Of a DNA stretch of 64,000 nucleotides, positions 29,856 through 38,290 are shown piece after piece. Origin of the DNA: an uncultured Prevotellaceae bacterium (lineage in GTDB: Bacteria; Bacteroidota; Bacteroidia; Bacteroidales; Bacteroidaceae). Made by a program: the position numbers and the translations under genes. The DNA is taken from the NCBI GenBank assembly GCA_902771785.1, contig CACXYH010000009.1, positions 1 through 64,000 on the forward strand. Direction: 5' to 3'. Every line of letters starts with the position of its first letter. Position 1 is the stretch's first letter. The notes below the pieces were generated by a model. That model did no database searches. It worked only from the letters and a program-made list of their open reading frames with translations, and was not told where the DNA came from.

Positions 29856-30979
29856 CGTTCGAGCTGCAACATACCGACACGGCAAGCGATGCCCGCACTG
29901 GACTCATCACCACAGACCACGGGCAAATAAAAACGCCGATATTCATGCCCGTAGGCACCTGCGGCAGCGTTAAAGGCGTACACTTTTCTGAACTTCGCGA
30001 GCAAGTAAAAGCCCAAATCATTTTAGGCAACACCTATCACCTATACCTGCGCCCAGGTCTTGACACCCTGCGCAAGGCTGGCGGACTCCATAAGTTTAAC
30101 ACCTGGGACCGTCCCATACTGACTGACTCTGGCGGTTTTCAAGTGTTTTCACTGACCGGTATCCGCAAACTGCGTGAGGAGGGATGCGAGTTTCGCAGTC
30201 ATATTGACGGTTCGAAACATGTATTTACGCCTGAGAACGTGATGGACACCGAACGCATCATCGGTGCTGACATCATGATGGCACTCGACGAATGCCCCCC
30301 AGGACAGAGCGACTACCAATATGCCAAGAAGTCGCTGGGACTGACACAACGATGGCTTGACCGCTGCATCAAACGCTTCAACGAAACCGAACCGCTCTAT
30401 GGATACCACCAGGCGCTCTTCCCTATTGTTCAGGGCTGCACCTACAAAGACCTGCGGCAAGAGGCTGCAAAGTTTGTGGCCGACAAAGGTGCCGAGGGTA
30501 ACGCCATTGGCGGACTGGCCGTAGGTGAACCTACAGAAGTGATGTACGACATGATAGAAGTGGTGAACGCCATTCTACCTAAGGACCGGCCACGATATCT
30601 GATGGGAGTAGGAACCCCACAGAACATATTGGAAGCCATCGAGCGAGGCGTTGACATGTTCGACTGTGTGATGCCCACCCGAAATGGACGAAACGCCCTA
30701 CTCTTCACTTACGAAGGCACTATGAACATGCGCAACAAGAAATGGGAACAGGACTTCTCGCCCATCGACCCTGACGGATGCGACATTGACCGGCTTCATT
30801 CCAAGGCCTACCTGCACCACTTGTTCAAGGCGCAGGAACTATTAGCTATGCAGATAGCAAGCATCCACAACCTGGCTTTCTACCTACGCCTTGTAACTGA
30901 TGCACGCATGCATATAGAACAAGGTGATTTTACCCAGTGGAAACGCTCGGTAATAGACGACTTAGGACGTAGACGATGA
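29852..30979 (+). CDS. tgt: tRNA-guanine transglycosylase, zinc-site cysteines missing
   Basis: Exchanges the wobble guanine of GUN-anticodon tRNAs for a queuine precursor. The 375-residue TIM barrel is full length, with the base D92 in TDSGGFQVFS and nucleophile D271 in FDCVMPTRNGR. The canonical zinc motif C-x-C-x2-C upstream of SRAY is replaced by DGCDIDRLHSKAY (C310 the only cysteine), though the distal His (H339, SIHNLAFY) is kept. It overlaps lon and the LptF/G gene by ATGA at both ends. It is clearly Tgt by the rest of the sequence. Confidence 0.93.
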   Translation: MTFELQHTDTASDARTGLITTDHGQIKTPIFMPVGTCGSVKGVHFSELREQVKAQIILGNTYHLYLRPGLDTLRKAGGLHKFNTWDRPILTDSGGFQVFSLTGIRKLREEGCEFRSHIDGSKHVFTPENVMDTERIIGADIMMALDECPPGQSDYQYAKKSLGLTQRWLDRCIKRFNETEPLYGYHQALFPIVQGCTYKDLRQEAAKFVADKGAEGNAIGGLAVGEPTEVMYDMIEVVNAILPKDRPRYLMGVGTPQNILEAIERGVDMFDCVMPTRNGRNALLFTYEGTMNMRNKKWEQDFSPIDPDGCDIDRLHSKAYLHHLFKAQELLAMQIASIHNLAFYLRLVTDARMHIEQGDFTQWKRSVIDDLGRRR

Positions 30980-32121
30980 ATTTGAAGAAGATGAAAACGA
31001 AGAAAAACTGGCGACGGCTGAACCCGCTCGGCTTTTTGAAACTCCTTGATTGGTACATCATCAAGAAGTTCGTTGGCACGTACATCTACTCCATCGCGCT
31101 TATCATCAGCATTTCCATTGTTTTCGACATCAACGAGAATCTTGCTAAATTCACCACCAACCACGCACCGCTCAGGGCCATCGTTTTCGATTATTACGCC
31201 AACTTTGTACCCTACTTTGCCAACCTGTTCTCGCCTCTGTTCGTCTTCATTGCCGTCATATTCTTCACATCGAAGCTGGCAGGCAACTCTGAAATCATAG
31301 CCATGATGGCCAGTGGTACCAGTTTCAAGCGACTACTGCGACCTTATATGATTTCTGCTGCGCTCATCGCCGCACTGAATTTCTATCTGGGCGCCTATGT
31401 CATTCCGCATGGCAACGTCGTCCGACAGAACTTCGAGTCTCTCTACAAAAACAAACGGAAGAACACTTCGGCAAGCAATGTGCAACTGCAAGTGGGCCCC
31501 GGAACCATCGCTTATATTCAGCAATACGACAACCTGACCAAGCGTGGCTACGGTTTCTCGCTCGACAAGTTCGAGAACAAGAAGCTCGTCAGCCACATGA
31601 CTGCCAGCGTTATTCAGTACGACACCATCAGCGACTCGCGCTATCACTGGAAGGCGATGAATTACAAAATACGTACGCTGAAAGGCCTGCGCGAGCACTT
31701 CACCTCTGGAACCGAACTCGATACGCTTATCATGATGGAGCCTATGGACCTCGTTTATTCCAGCGGACAGCAGGAACAGTTCACCTCACCCGAGCTGAAA
31801 CGCTACATCTCGAAGCAACAGGAACGCGGCTCGTCGAACGTCGTGCAATACGAAGTGGAGTATCACAAGCGCATAGCTACATCGTTTGCATCATTCATAC
31901 TAACTATCATTGGTGCCTCCCTCTCTTCGCGCAAACGTAAAGGAGGCATGGGATTGTATTTAGGTATCGGACTGGCTCTGTCGTTTACCTACATTCTGCT
32001 GCAGACCGTTAGTGCCACCTTCGCCATCAACGCCGGCACACCTGCTGTCTTAGCTGCCTGGATTCCTAACTTATTATATGTGTTCATAGCCTACTTCTGT
32101 TATAGACAGGCACCGAGGTAG
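30976..32121 (+). CDS. LptF/LptG family lipopolysaccharide export permease
   Basis: Inner-membrane subunit of the Lpt ABC exporter, 381 residues. After a basic N-terminus, the helices begin LDWYIIKKFVGTYIYS (the family's opening motif). Three TMs precede a periplasmic beta-jellyroll (about 145-290), and three TMs close the protein, with ASFILTIIGASLSSRKRKGG typical of the family. A single copy here agrees with many Bacteroidota having a combined LptF/G-like gene or a second copy elsewhere. It is coupled to tgt by ATGA; lptC lies at 54.4 kb. Confidence 0.9.
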   Translation: MNLKKMKTKKNWRRLNPLGFLKLLDWYIIKKFVGTYIYSIALIISISIVFDINENLAKFTTNHAPLRAIVFDYYANFVPYFANLFSPLFVFIAVIFFTSKLAGNSEIIAMMASGTSFKRLLRPYMISAALIAALNFYLGAYVIPHGNVVRQNFESLYKNKRKNTSASNVQLQVGPGTIAYIQQYDNLTKRGYGFSLDKFENKKLVSHMTASVIQYDTISDSRYHWKAMNYKIRTLKGLREHFTSGTELDTLIMMEPMDLVYSSGQQEQFTSPELKRYISKQQERGSSNVVQYEVEYHKRIATSFASFILTIIGASLSSRKRKGGMGLYLGIGLALSFTYILLQTVSATFAINAGTPAVLAAWIPNLLYVFIAYFCYRQAPR

Positions 32122-32167
32122 GAAAGATTTAAGATTAAAGTATAAGAGATAAGAGATATAGATAATA

Positions 32168-33448
32168 ATGACATTTGAAGAAACCTATCTGAATGACAAC
32201 ATCCTCGATGCACTCTATGACATGCATTTCGAGACGATGACACCCATACAAGAAAAGTGTATTCCGGAAATTCTCGACGGTAACGATGTTTTAGGCGTAG
32301 CCCAGACGGGCACAGGAAAGACGGCAGCCTACCTGCTGCCTATCCTCTCGATGCTCGACGACGGGGGCTTCCCCGAAGATGCCATCAACTGTGTCGTCAT
32401 GTCGCCTACACGCGAACTGGCACAACAGATTGACCAGGCTATGGAAGGATTCTCCTACTATCTCGACGGCATCAGCTCGATTGCTGTCTACGGTGGCAAC
32501 GACGGCATCCGTTTCGACCAGGAAATGAAAGGACTTCGAGGCGGAGCGCCCGTGGTCATCGCTACGCCAGGACGACTGCTTAGCCACCTGAAGATGGGCA
32601 ATCTCGACCTTTCGCGCACCTCGTTCTTCGTGCTCGACGAAGCAGACCGAATGCTTGACATGGGCTTCTCCGAGGACATACTTGCCATCAACAAGCTTCT
32701 GCCGTCAACATGCCAGAAAATCATGTTCTCGGCAACCATGCCCGATAAGATAAGAGAGCTGGCCGTCAGCCTGTTGCATAACCCTGTTGAAGTGAAGATT
32801 GCCGTCAGCAAACCTGCCGAGAAAATCCAACAGTCGGCCTATATCTGCTATGAACCGCAGAAGGTGGGCATCATCGAGCACCTCTTCAAGAACGACGACC
32901 TGAAGCGCGTCATCATATTCTGCGGTAAGAAAGACCGCGTCAAGGACATCAACCGTGCCCTGCGCAAGCTCAACATCAACTGTGCGCCGATGCATAGCGA
33001 CCTGACACAAGCAGAACGCGACGAGGTGATGTACAAGTTCAAGGCTGGACACATCGACGTACTCGTAGCTACCGACATCGTCAGCCGCGGCATTGACATT
33101 GACGACATACAGATTGTAATCAACTTCGATGTGCCTCGCGACAGCGAAGACTATGTTCACCGCATTGGACGAACAGCGCGAGCCGACCGCGACGGACGTG
33201 CCATCACCTTCGTCAGCGAACGAGACATGACCTACTTTCAGCAGATAGAGAGTTTTCTGGAGAAAACCATTGAGAAGACTCCCCTACCCGATGGATTAGG
33301 CGAAGGCCCTGAATACAAGGCAGCACCCAAGAAAGCATCGGCCAAGAAGCACAGAAGAAATAGTAAAGGCCGCTCACAACGAGGACGAGACAAACGCGGC
33401 AACGGACGGAAAAGCCGCAACAAGTCCAATAACAAAGCGGCAGTTTAG
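32168..33448 (+). CDS. DEAD-box ATP-dependent RNA helicase
   Basis: RNA helicase of the RhlE-like group, 426 residues. Motifs in order: Q motif (MTPIQEKCIPEIL), motif I AQTGTGKTAAYL, Ia PTRELAQQ, Ib TPGRLL, motif II DEAD in FVLDEADRMLDMGF, motif III SATMP, and motif VI HRIGRTAR. A 65-residue Lys/Arg-rich tail follows (KKHRRNSKGRSQRGRDKRGN), probably for RNA contact. The last codons (NKAAV, stop) already form the first unit of the downstream 22-bp-period array. Confidence 0.95.
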   Translation: MTFEETYLNDNILDALYDMHFETMTPIQEKCIPEILDGNDVLGVAQTGTGKTAAYLLPILSMLDDGGFPEDAINCVVMSPTRELAQQIDQAMEGFSYYLDGISSIAVYGGNDGIRFDQEMKGLRGGAPVVIATPGRLLSHLKMGNLDLSRTSFFVLDEADRMLDMGFSEDILAINKLLPSTCQKIMFSATMPDKIRELAVSLLHNPVEVKIAVSKPAEKIQQSAYICYEPQKVGIIEHLFKNDDLKRVIIFCGKKDRVKDINRALRKLNINCAPMHSDLTQAERDEVMYKFKAGHIDVLVATDIVSRGIDIDDIQIVINFDVPRDSEDYVHRIGRTARADRDGRAITFVSERDMTYFQQIESFLEKTIEKTPLPDGLGEGPEYKAAPKKASAKKHRRNSKGRSQRGRDKRGNGRKSRNKSNNKAAV

Positions 33449-33556
33449 CACACGCAAAGCGGTACTTTGGCACACACAAAGCGGCACTTTGGCACTCAAA
33501 AAGCGGTACTTTGGCACACACAAAGCGGTACTTTGACATCGTCGAAGTGCCGCTTC
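33434..33556. repeat. Tandem array C, 22-bp period, starting inside the helicase gene end
   Basis: AAAGCGG anchors at 33434, 33456, 33478, 33500 and 33522, with a degenerate GAAG at 33544, stepping exactly 22 bp. The core is AAAGCGGTACTTTGGCACAC. The first unit includes the helicase stop codon. The unit is related to array A (RAAGSGGWACTTTG). Confidence 0.9.
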
Positions 33557-33588
33557 ATTAATTTCTAAACAAAAAAGTCACACAAAAG

Positions 33589-33620
33589 TTTGGCCATATC
33601 GTGAATAATGTGTAACTTTA
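33589..33620 (+). promoter_or_regulatory. Promoter of the arabinose operon
   Basis: TTTG at 33589-33592, a 20-nt spacer, then TAACTTTA at 33613-33620 (one mismatch to TAnnTTTG). It lies 44 nt before the mutarotase start. Confidence 0.7.
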
Positions 33621-33623
33621 CAC
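33610..33623. promoter_or_regulatory. Candidate AraR operator over the -7 element
   Basis: GTGTAACTTTACAC is an inverted repeat with 6-bp arms (GTGTAA/TTACAC) and a 2-nt centre. It coincides with the -7 box, so a bound repressor would block RNA polymerase. Assignment to AraR is inference from context. Confidence 0.5.
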
Positions 33624-33664
33624 CCAAATTCGAAACCTTATACTAAAAACAACTAAAAACAACA

Positions 33665-34834
33665 ATGAAACAGCTAAAAGGAATGATGCTCAGCATCGGT
33701 GCCGCTGCACTGATGATTTCAGCATGCACTGGTGGCCAGCAGGCTGCCCAGACAACGGTTTCGGGTCTCGACCCTGCCAAGTTCGACACAACCATTCAAG
33801 AGAAACCCGTGAAGCTTTACGTTCTTAAGAACGAGAGCGGAATGGAAGTGTGCATCACCAACTACGGCGGCCGTATCGTCAGCCTCGTAGTGCCCGACAA
33901 GGACGGCAAGCCCACCGACGTAGTTCTGGGCTTCGACAACATCGCCCAGTATGCCGACACCCTCAACTCGCCCAGCGACTACGGTTCAAGCGTGGGTCGT
34001 TATGCCAACCGCATCAAGGAGGGTAAGTTCAGCCTCAATGGCGAAACCTTCCAGCTGAAGCAGAACGACAACGTCAACTGCCTGCATGGCGGAGGCACTA
34101 CCGGATGGATGAACAAAGTCTACGATGCCGAGCAGCAGGGCGACTCTATCCTGAAGCTCACGATCGTAGCTGAGGATGGCGAGAACGGTTTCCCCGGCAC
34201 CGTCACAGCTATTACTACCTATAAGCTCACGGCCGACAATACGCTCGACATGACCTGGGAGGCCACGACAGACAAGGAGACCATCATCAACCAGACTAAT
34301 CACAACTACTACAACTTGAGCGGCGACTTCACGCAGGCTGCCTACGACCAGGTGCTCTACGTAAATGCCGATAAGTTCACGGCATCTGACAAGCTCTACA
34401 TCCCCACAGGCGAAATCCGCGACGTTGAGGGCACGCCTATGGACTTCCGCACTCCTCATGCCGTAGGCGACAGCATCAACTCTGACTACGACCAAATCCA
34501 GAACGCTACTGGCTATGACCATAACTTCTGCCTGAACACGGCCGGCGACGACACGCAGGTTTGCGCTTCACTCTACAGCCCCAAGACCGGCATTTTCATG
34601 GAGATGTACACCAACGAACCCGGCGTACAGGTCTATAGCGGCAACTTCCAGGGCGTAGGCAAGGATGCCGACATTATTCGCAAGCACGGTCTGAAGTATC
34701 CGAAGCACGTCAGCGTCTGCCTCGAGAGCCAGAAGTATCCCGACTCTCCCAACCATCCTGAATGGGCAAGTCCTGTGCTGAAACCCGGCGACAAGTACTT
34801 CAGTCATGCTGCCTACAAGTTCTCTGTGAAATAA
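33665..34834 (+). CDS. galM: Aldose 1-epimerase (mutarotase) lipoprotein
   Basis: Interconverts alpha and beta anomers of aldoses. The 389-residue protein begins with a lipoprotein signal, lipobox MISAC (C21), so it acts at the cell envelope rather than in the cytoplasm. The GalM fold is shown by NYGGRIVSLVVPDKDG, GRYANRIKEGKFSLNG, NCLHGGGTTGWMNKVYD, NQTNHNYYNLSG (catalytic His) and CLESQKYPDSPNHPEW (catalytic Glu). It is the first gene of the arabinose operon, where it would present the right anomer to the adjacent symporter (inference). Confidence 0.92.
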   Translation: MKQLKGMMLSIGAAALMISACTGGQQAAQTTVSGLDPAKFDTTIQEKPVKLYVLKNESGMEVCITNYGGRIVSLVVPDKDGKPTDVVLGFDNIAQYADTLNSPSDYGSSVGRYANRIKEGKFSLNGETFQLKQNDNVNCLHGGGTTGWMNKVYDAEQQGDSILKLTIVAEDGENGFPGTVTAITTYKLTADNTLDMTWEATTDKETIINQTNHNYYNLSGDFTQAAYDQVLYVNADKFTASDKLYIPTGEIRDVEGTPMDFRTPHAVGDSINSDYDQIQNATGYDHNFCLNTAGDDTQVCASLYSPKTGIFMEMYTNEPGVQVYSGNFQGVGKDADIIRKHGLKYPKHVSVCLESQKYPDSPNHPEWASPVLKPGDKYFSHAAYKFSVK

Positions 34835-34874
34835 AAGACAACAAAATCAATAATCTAAAAAACTTCAAAACAAA

Positions 34875-36857
34875 ATGAACAGTATTCTTGAAGCACTACG
34901 CAACAATGGTTTTGCGACGGCCGACTATATGGTCTTTGTAGTGTACATTATCATTCTCGTGGGCATGGGATTGTTCCTGTCGCGCACTAAGAAGGGAGAA
35001 GAGAAGTCGTCAACCGACTACTTCCTGGCAGGAAACACCTTGACATGGTGGGCAGTAGGTGCATCGCTCATCGCCGCCAACATCTCTGCCGAGCAGTTCA
35101 TCGGTATGTCGGGTTCAGCATTCGCATCGGGCATTGCCCAGGCAGCCTACGAGCTGATGGCAGCAGCCACGCTGCTTGTCGTGGGTAAGTTCCTGCTGCC
35201 GCTGATGATTGAGAAGAAGATATTCACCATTCCACAGTTCCTGCGCGAGCGTTACAACTGGGGCGTGGGCTTCGCTTTCTCTCTGTTGTGGCTGTTCCTC
35301 TATGTTTTCGTCAACCTGACTTCCGTATCATGGCTCGGCGCACTGGCTATCCAGCAAATCCTGGGTCTGCCCACTGATATGACCATCAACTTCGCTGGTA
35401 TGGAAATCGACCAGGTTCGCATGTGCATCATCCTCGCTCTGTTCATCATCGCCGGAGTCTACTCTATCTATGGCGGTTTGGCTTCAGTAGCCTGGACCGA
35501 CGTGATGCAGGTGACGTTCCTCGTGGGTGGCGGTCTGATTACTGCCTATGCAGCACTCTCCGTCATCGGTGGCGAAATGGGAATTGGCGGTGCATGGGAC
35601 GCCCTGATGCACATCAAAGACTATCTTGCCTCGATTGATGGCGACAAGCACTTCAACCTGGTGGTAACCCGAAACGAAGAGCTCTATCCCGTCATCAATG
35701 GCGTCGTCGACGCTGCCGGCAAAGTTGTCCAGAAGGAAGATCCCTTCTTCACCAACCCTGGTATTGTGCTGATTTTCGGTGCTCTGTGGCTGACGAACCT
35801 TGGTTACTGGGGCTTCAACCAGTACATCATCCAGAAGGGTCTGGCTGCCAAGTCGCTCTCTGAGGCAAAGAAAGGTATGGTATTCGCTGCCTTCCTGAAG
35901 ATATTGATTCCTTTCATCGTCTGTATCCCCGGTGTTTGTGCCTTCTACATCATGAACGCTCCTGAGTGCGATGCGCTGCGCGAGACGCTGGCTGGCTCGA
36001 TTACCCGTGCCGACGATGCTTATCCTTTCCTGATTCGCAACTTCACTCCTACGGTTGTCAAGGGTCTCAGCTTTGCTGCCTTGGCTGCTGCAGTTATCTC
36101 TTCGCTGGCTTCAATGTTCAACTCTACCTCAACGCTCTTCACGATGGATATCTACAAGCAGTTCATCAACAAGAACGCATCTCAGAAGAGACTGGTAGCA
36201 GTAGGTCGTCTGACGTCTGTCTGCGCCCTGATTATTGCGCTGATTGCCGTTTATCCTCTCATGGGTGGTATCGATCAGGCCTTCCAGTTCATTCAGGAAT
36301 ACTCAGCCTTCGTCTATCCTGGCGTAGTAGTCATCTTCGGTCTTGGCTTGCTGTGGAAGCGTGCCAGCGGTACCGCTGCTGTTGTCTGCGCCATCGGCAC
36401 CTTCGCCTTCTCTATCATCTATAAGTTCGCCTTCCCCGAAATGCCGTTCCTCGTTCGCTCCGGTGTTGTGTTCATCACGCTGGTCATCCTGTTCGTATGG
36501 ATTTCGCTGAAGAGCAACAAGGCCGTGCCGGCCGATGAGCTCGACGAGCACACCATCAAGACCCAGCTTCTGTGGAGCAACATCATGTTCTGCGTAGCAG
36601 CTGTCTCGTTCGTTCTCTTCATCGGTGGCTTCTTCAACTACACGATGCACATCCACGGATTCGAGGGTGCTATGATCTTCTTCGCAGCCATCACGGCAAC
36701 CATCGGCATCTACCTCCGTTCGAATGCACTCGACAAGTTGCAGGATCCGAAGTGTGTGGCTATCGACCTGAACATCTTCCACACCGACCGTACCTTCAAC
36801 ATTGGTGCCATCGGCGTGCTTGTCATCCTGACTATCCTTTACATCGTATTGTGGTAA
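34875..36857 (+). CDS. Sodium:solute symporter, SSS family (probable arabinose importer)
   Basis: Inner-membrane Na+-coupled sugar transporter of 660 residues with about 14 hydrophobic helices. SGLT-type motifs include STDYFLAGNTLTWWAVGASL near the N-terminus, ISAEQFIGMSGSAFASG and, near the middle, GIVLIFGALWLTNLGYWGFN. A charged loop at about 520-545 precedes the last helices. Its place between a mutarotase and araR-araDAB supports L-arabinose as substrate, though related SSS proteins carry xylose, glucose or galactose. It ends 4 nt before araR. Confidence 0.9.
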   Translation: MNSILEALRNNGFATADYMVFVVYIIILVGMGLFLSRTKKGEEKSSTDYFLAGNTLTWWAVGASLIAANISAEQFIGMSGSAFASGIAQAAYELMAAATLLVVGKFLLPLMIEKKIFTIPQFLRERYNWGVGFAFSLLWLFLYVFVNLTSVSWLGALAIQQILGLPTDMTINFAGMEIDQVRMCIILALFIIAGVYSIYGGLASVAWTDVMQVTFLVGGGLITAYAALSVIGGEMGIGGAWDALMHIKDYLASIDGDKHFNLVVTRNEELYPVINGVVDAAGKVVQKEDPFFTNPGIVLIFGALWLTNLGYWGFNQYIIQKGLAAKSLSEAKKGMVFAAFLKILIPFIVCIPGVCAFYIMNAPECDALRETLAGSITRADDAYPFLIRNFTPTVVKGLSFAALAAAVISSLASMFNSTSTLFTMDIYKQFINKNASQKRLVAVGRLTSVCALIIALIAVYPLMGGIDQAFQFIQEYSAFVYPGVVVIFGLGLLWKRASGTAAVVCAIGTFAFSIIYKFAFPEMPFLVRSGVVFITLVILFVWISLKSNKAVPADELDEHTIKTQLLWSNIMFCVAAVSFVLFIGGFFNYTMHIHGFEGAMIFFAAITATIGIYLRSNALDKLQDPKCVAIDLNIFHTDRTFNIGAIGVLVILTILYIVLW

Positions 36858-36861
36858 GCAA

Positions 36862-37539
36862 ATGACAGCATACTATCGAGAACATCAGAAACTATTCGTC
36901 TCTGTCGACTGCATCATCTTCGGCTTCGAAGAAAACAAGCTGAAAGTGCTCATCGGCAAGCGACAGATGAATCCCGGACGCGGCGAATGGAGCCTCTATG
37001 GAGGCTTCGTCGCCGCCGACGAGAGCATCGACGAGGCTGCCAATCGTGTGCTCTTCCACCTCACCGGCCTGCGCAATCTCTACATGAAGCAGGTGGGAGC
37101 CTTCGGAAGTGTAGACCGCGACCCTGGTGAGCGTGTCATCTCGGTAGCCTACTATGCGCTCATCAACGTAAAGGACTACGACGATAAGTTGCGCAAGGAG
37201 CACGGCGTGCAGTGGGTGAGCATCAACGAGATTCCCCCACTCTACTCCGATCACAACGAAATGATCATGGAGGCGCTCCGGCTCATGCGGCAGAAAATCA
37301 AGACCGAGCCCATCAGCTTCAGGCTGCTGCCCTCGCTCTTCACGCTCACACAGCTGCAACGGCTCTACGAGGCAGTCAACGGCGAGGAGGTCGACAAGCG
37401 CAACTTCCGCAAGCGCATCAAGGACATGGACTTCATTGAGAAGACCGAGCTCATCGACAAGAGCAGCTCCAAGCGCGGAGCCTACCTCTATCGCTTCAAC
37501 AAGAAGGCTTACAACGAAAGCAACAACTTTAAACTGTAA
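36862..37539 (+). CDS. araR: Nudix-type transcriptional regulator of arabinose use
   Basis: NrtR-family repressor of 225 residues: a Nudix-like sensor domain (1-145) plus a C-terminal winged helix (about 155-225). The Nudix box is catalytically dead: from G48 the consensus GX5EX7REUXEEXGU keeps G48, E54, R62 and G69, but REUXEE reads R-V-L-F-H-L. This fits ligand sensing instead of hydrolysis. The Bacteroides AraR regulator is of this type and responds to L-arabinose (established knowledge). The gene sits inside the operon it should control. Confidence 0.85.
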   Translation: MTAYYREHQKLFVSVDCIIFGFEENKLKVLIGKRQMNPGRGEWSLYGGFVAADESIDEAANRVLFHLTGLRNLYMKQVGAFGSVDRDPGERVISVAYYALINVKDYDDKLRKEHGVQWVSINEIPPLYSDHNEMIMEALRLMRQKIKTEPISFRLLPSLFTLTQLQRLYEAVNGEEVDKRNFRKRIKDMDFIEKTELIDKSSSKRGAYLYRFNKKAYNESNNFKL

Positions 37540-37548
37540 TTAAACATT

Positions 37549-38247
37549 ATGTTAGAAGAACTGAAAGAAAAAGTGTTCAAGGCCAACCTCGACTTGGTCA
37601 AGCACAACCTCGTTATATTCACATGGGGCAACGTCTCGGGCATCGACCGCGAAAAGGGCCTCGTCGTCATCAAGCCCTCAGGCGTAGAGTACGACGTGAT
37701 GAAGGCCAGCGACATGGTGGTGGTCGACCTGCAGACGGGCAAGGTGGTCGAAGGCGACCTCAACCCCTCGAGCGACACACCCACACACCTTATATTATAT
37801 AGGGCATTCCCAGAGCTGGGCGGTATCGTCCACACTCACAGCACCTATGCCACCGCTTGGGCACAGGCCGGCAAGGACATTCCCAACATCGGTACCACCC
37901 ATGCCGACTATTTCCACGACTGCATTCCCTGCACCGGCGACATGACGGCCGAGCAGATGCCTGAGTATGAGAAGGAGACGGGCGTGGTCATCGTCAACCG
38001 CTTCGAGTCGGCCGGCATCAATCCCGTCCACACCCCTGCCGTGCTGGTCAAGAACCACGGTCCCTTCGCCTGGGGCAAGGATCCCGACCAGGCTGTTTAT
38101 CATGCAGTAGTCACCGAGCAGGTAGCCAAGATGGCCTTCATCTCGTTCATGGTCAATCCCGAAACCACGATGAACCCCCTGCTCGTAGAGAAGCACTTCT
38201 CGCGTAAGCACGGCCCCAACGCCTATTACGGACAGAAGAAGAAATAA
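37549..38247 (+). CDS. araD: L-ribulose-5-phosphate 4-epimerase
   Basis: Cytoplasmic class II aldolase-fold enzyme converting L-ribulose 5-phosphate to D-xylulose 5-phosphate, 232 residues. Zinc ligands are visible in [14 protein letters not shown] (two His) and [10 protein letters not shown] (third His); WGNVSGID and KPSGVEY are the substrate and phosphate loops. Operon position before araA supports L-arabinose rather than ascorbate (UlaF) use. It follows araR by 9 nt. Confidence 0.95.
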   Translation: MLEELKEKVFKANLDLVKHNLVIFTWGNVSGIDREKGLVVIKPSGVEYDVMKASDMVVVDLQTGKVVEGDLNPSSDTPTHLILYRAFPELGGIVHTHSTYATAWAQAGKDIPNIGTTHADYFHDCIPCTGDMTAEQMPEYEKETGVVIVNRFESAGINPVHTPAVLVKNHGPFAWGKDPDQAVYHAVVTEQVAKMAFISFMVNPETTMNPLLVEKHFSRKHGPNAYYGQKKK

Positions 38248-38290
38248 AGAAAAGAAACAACTAATAACTGTAATACTATTCTAAAAGATT

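Noticed and set aside
33456..33535. Series of -7 promoter boxes within array C (TACTTTG)
   Set aside because: TACTTTG has only one base between TA and TTTG instead of two, and no matching -33 elements occur at the right distance.
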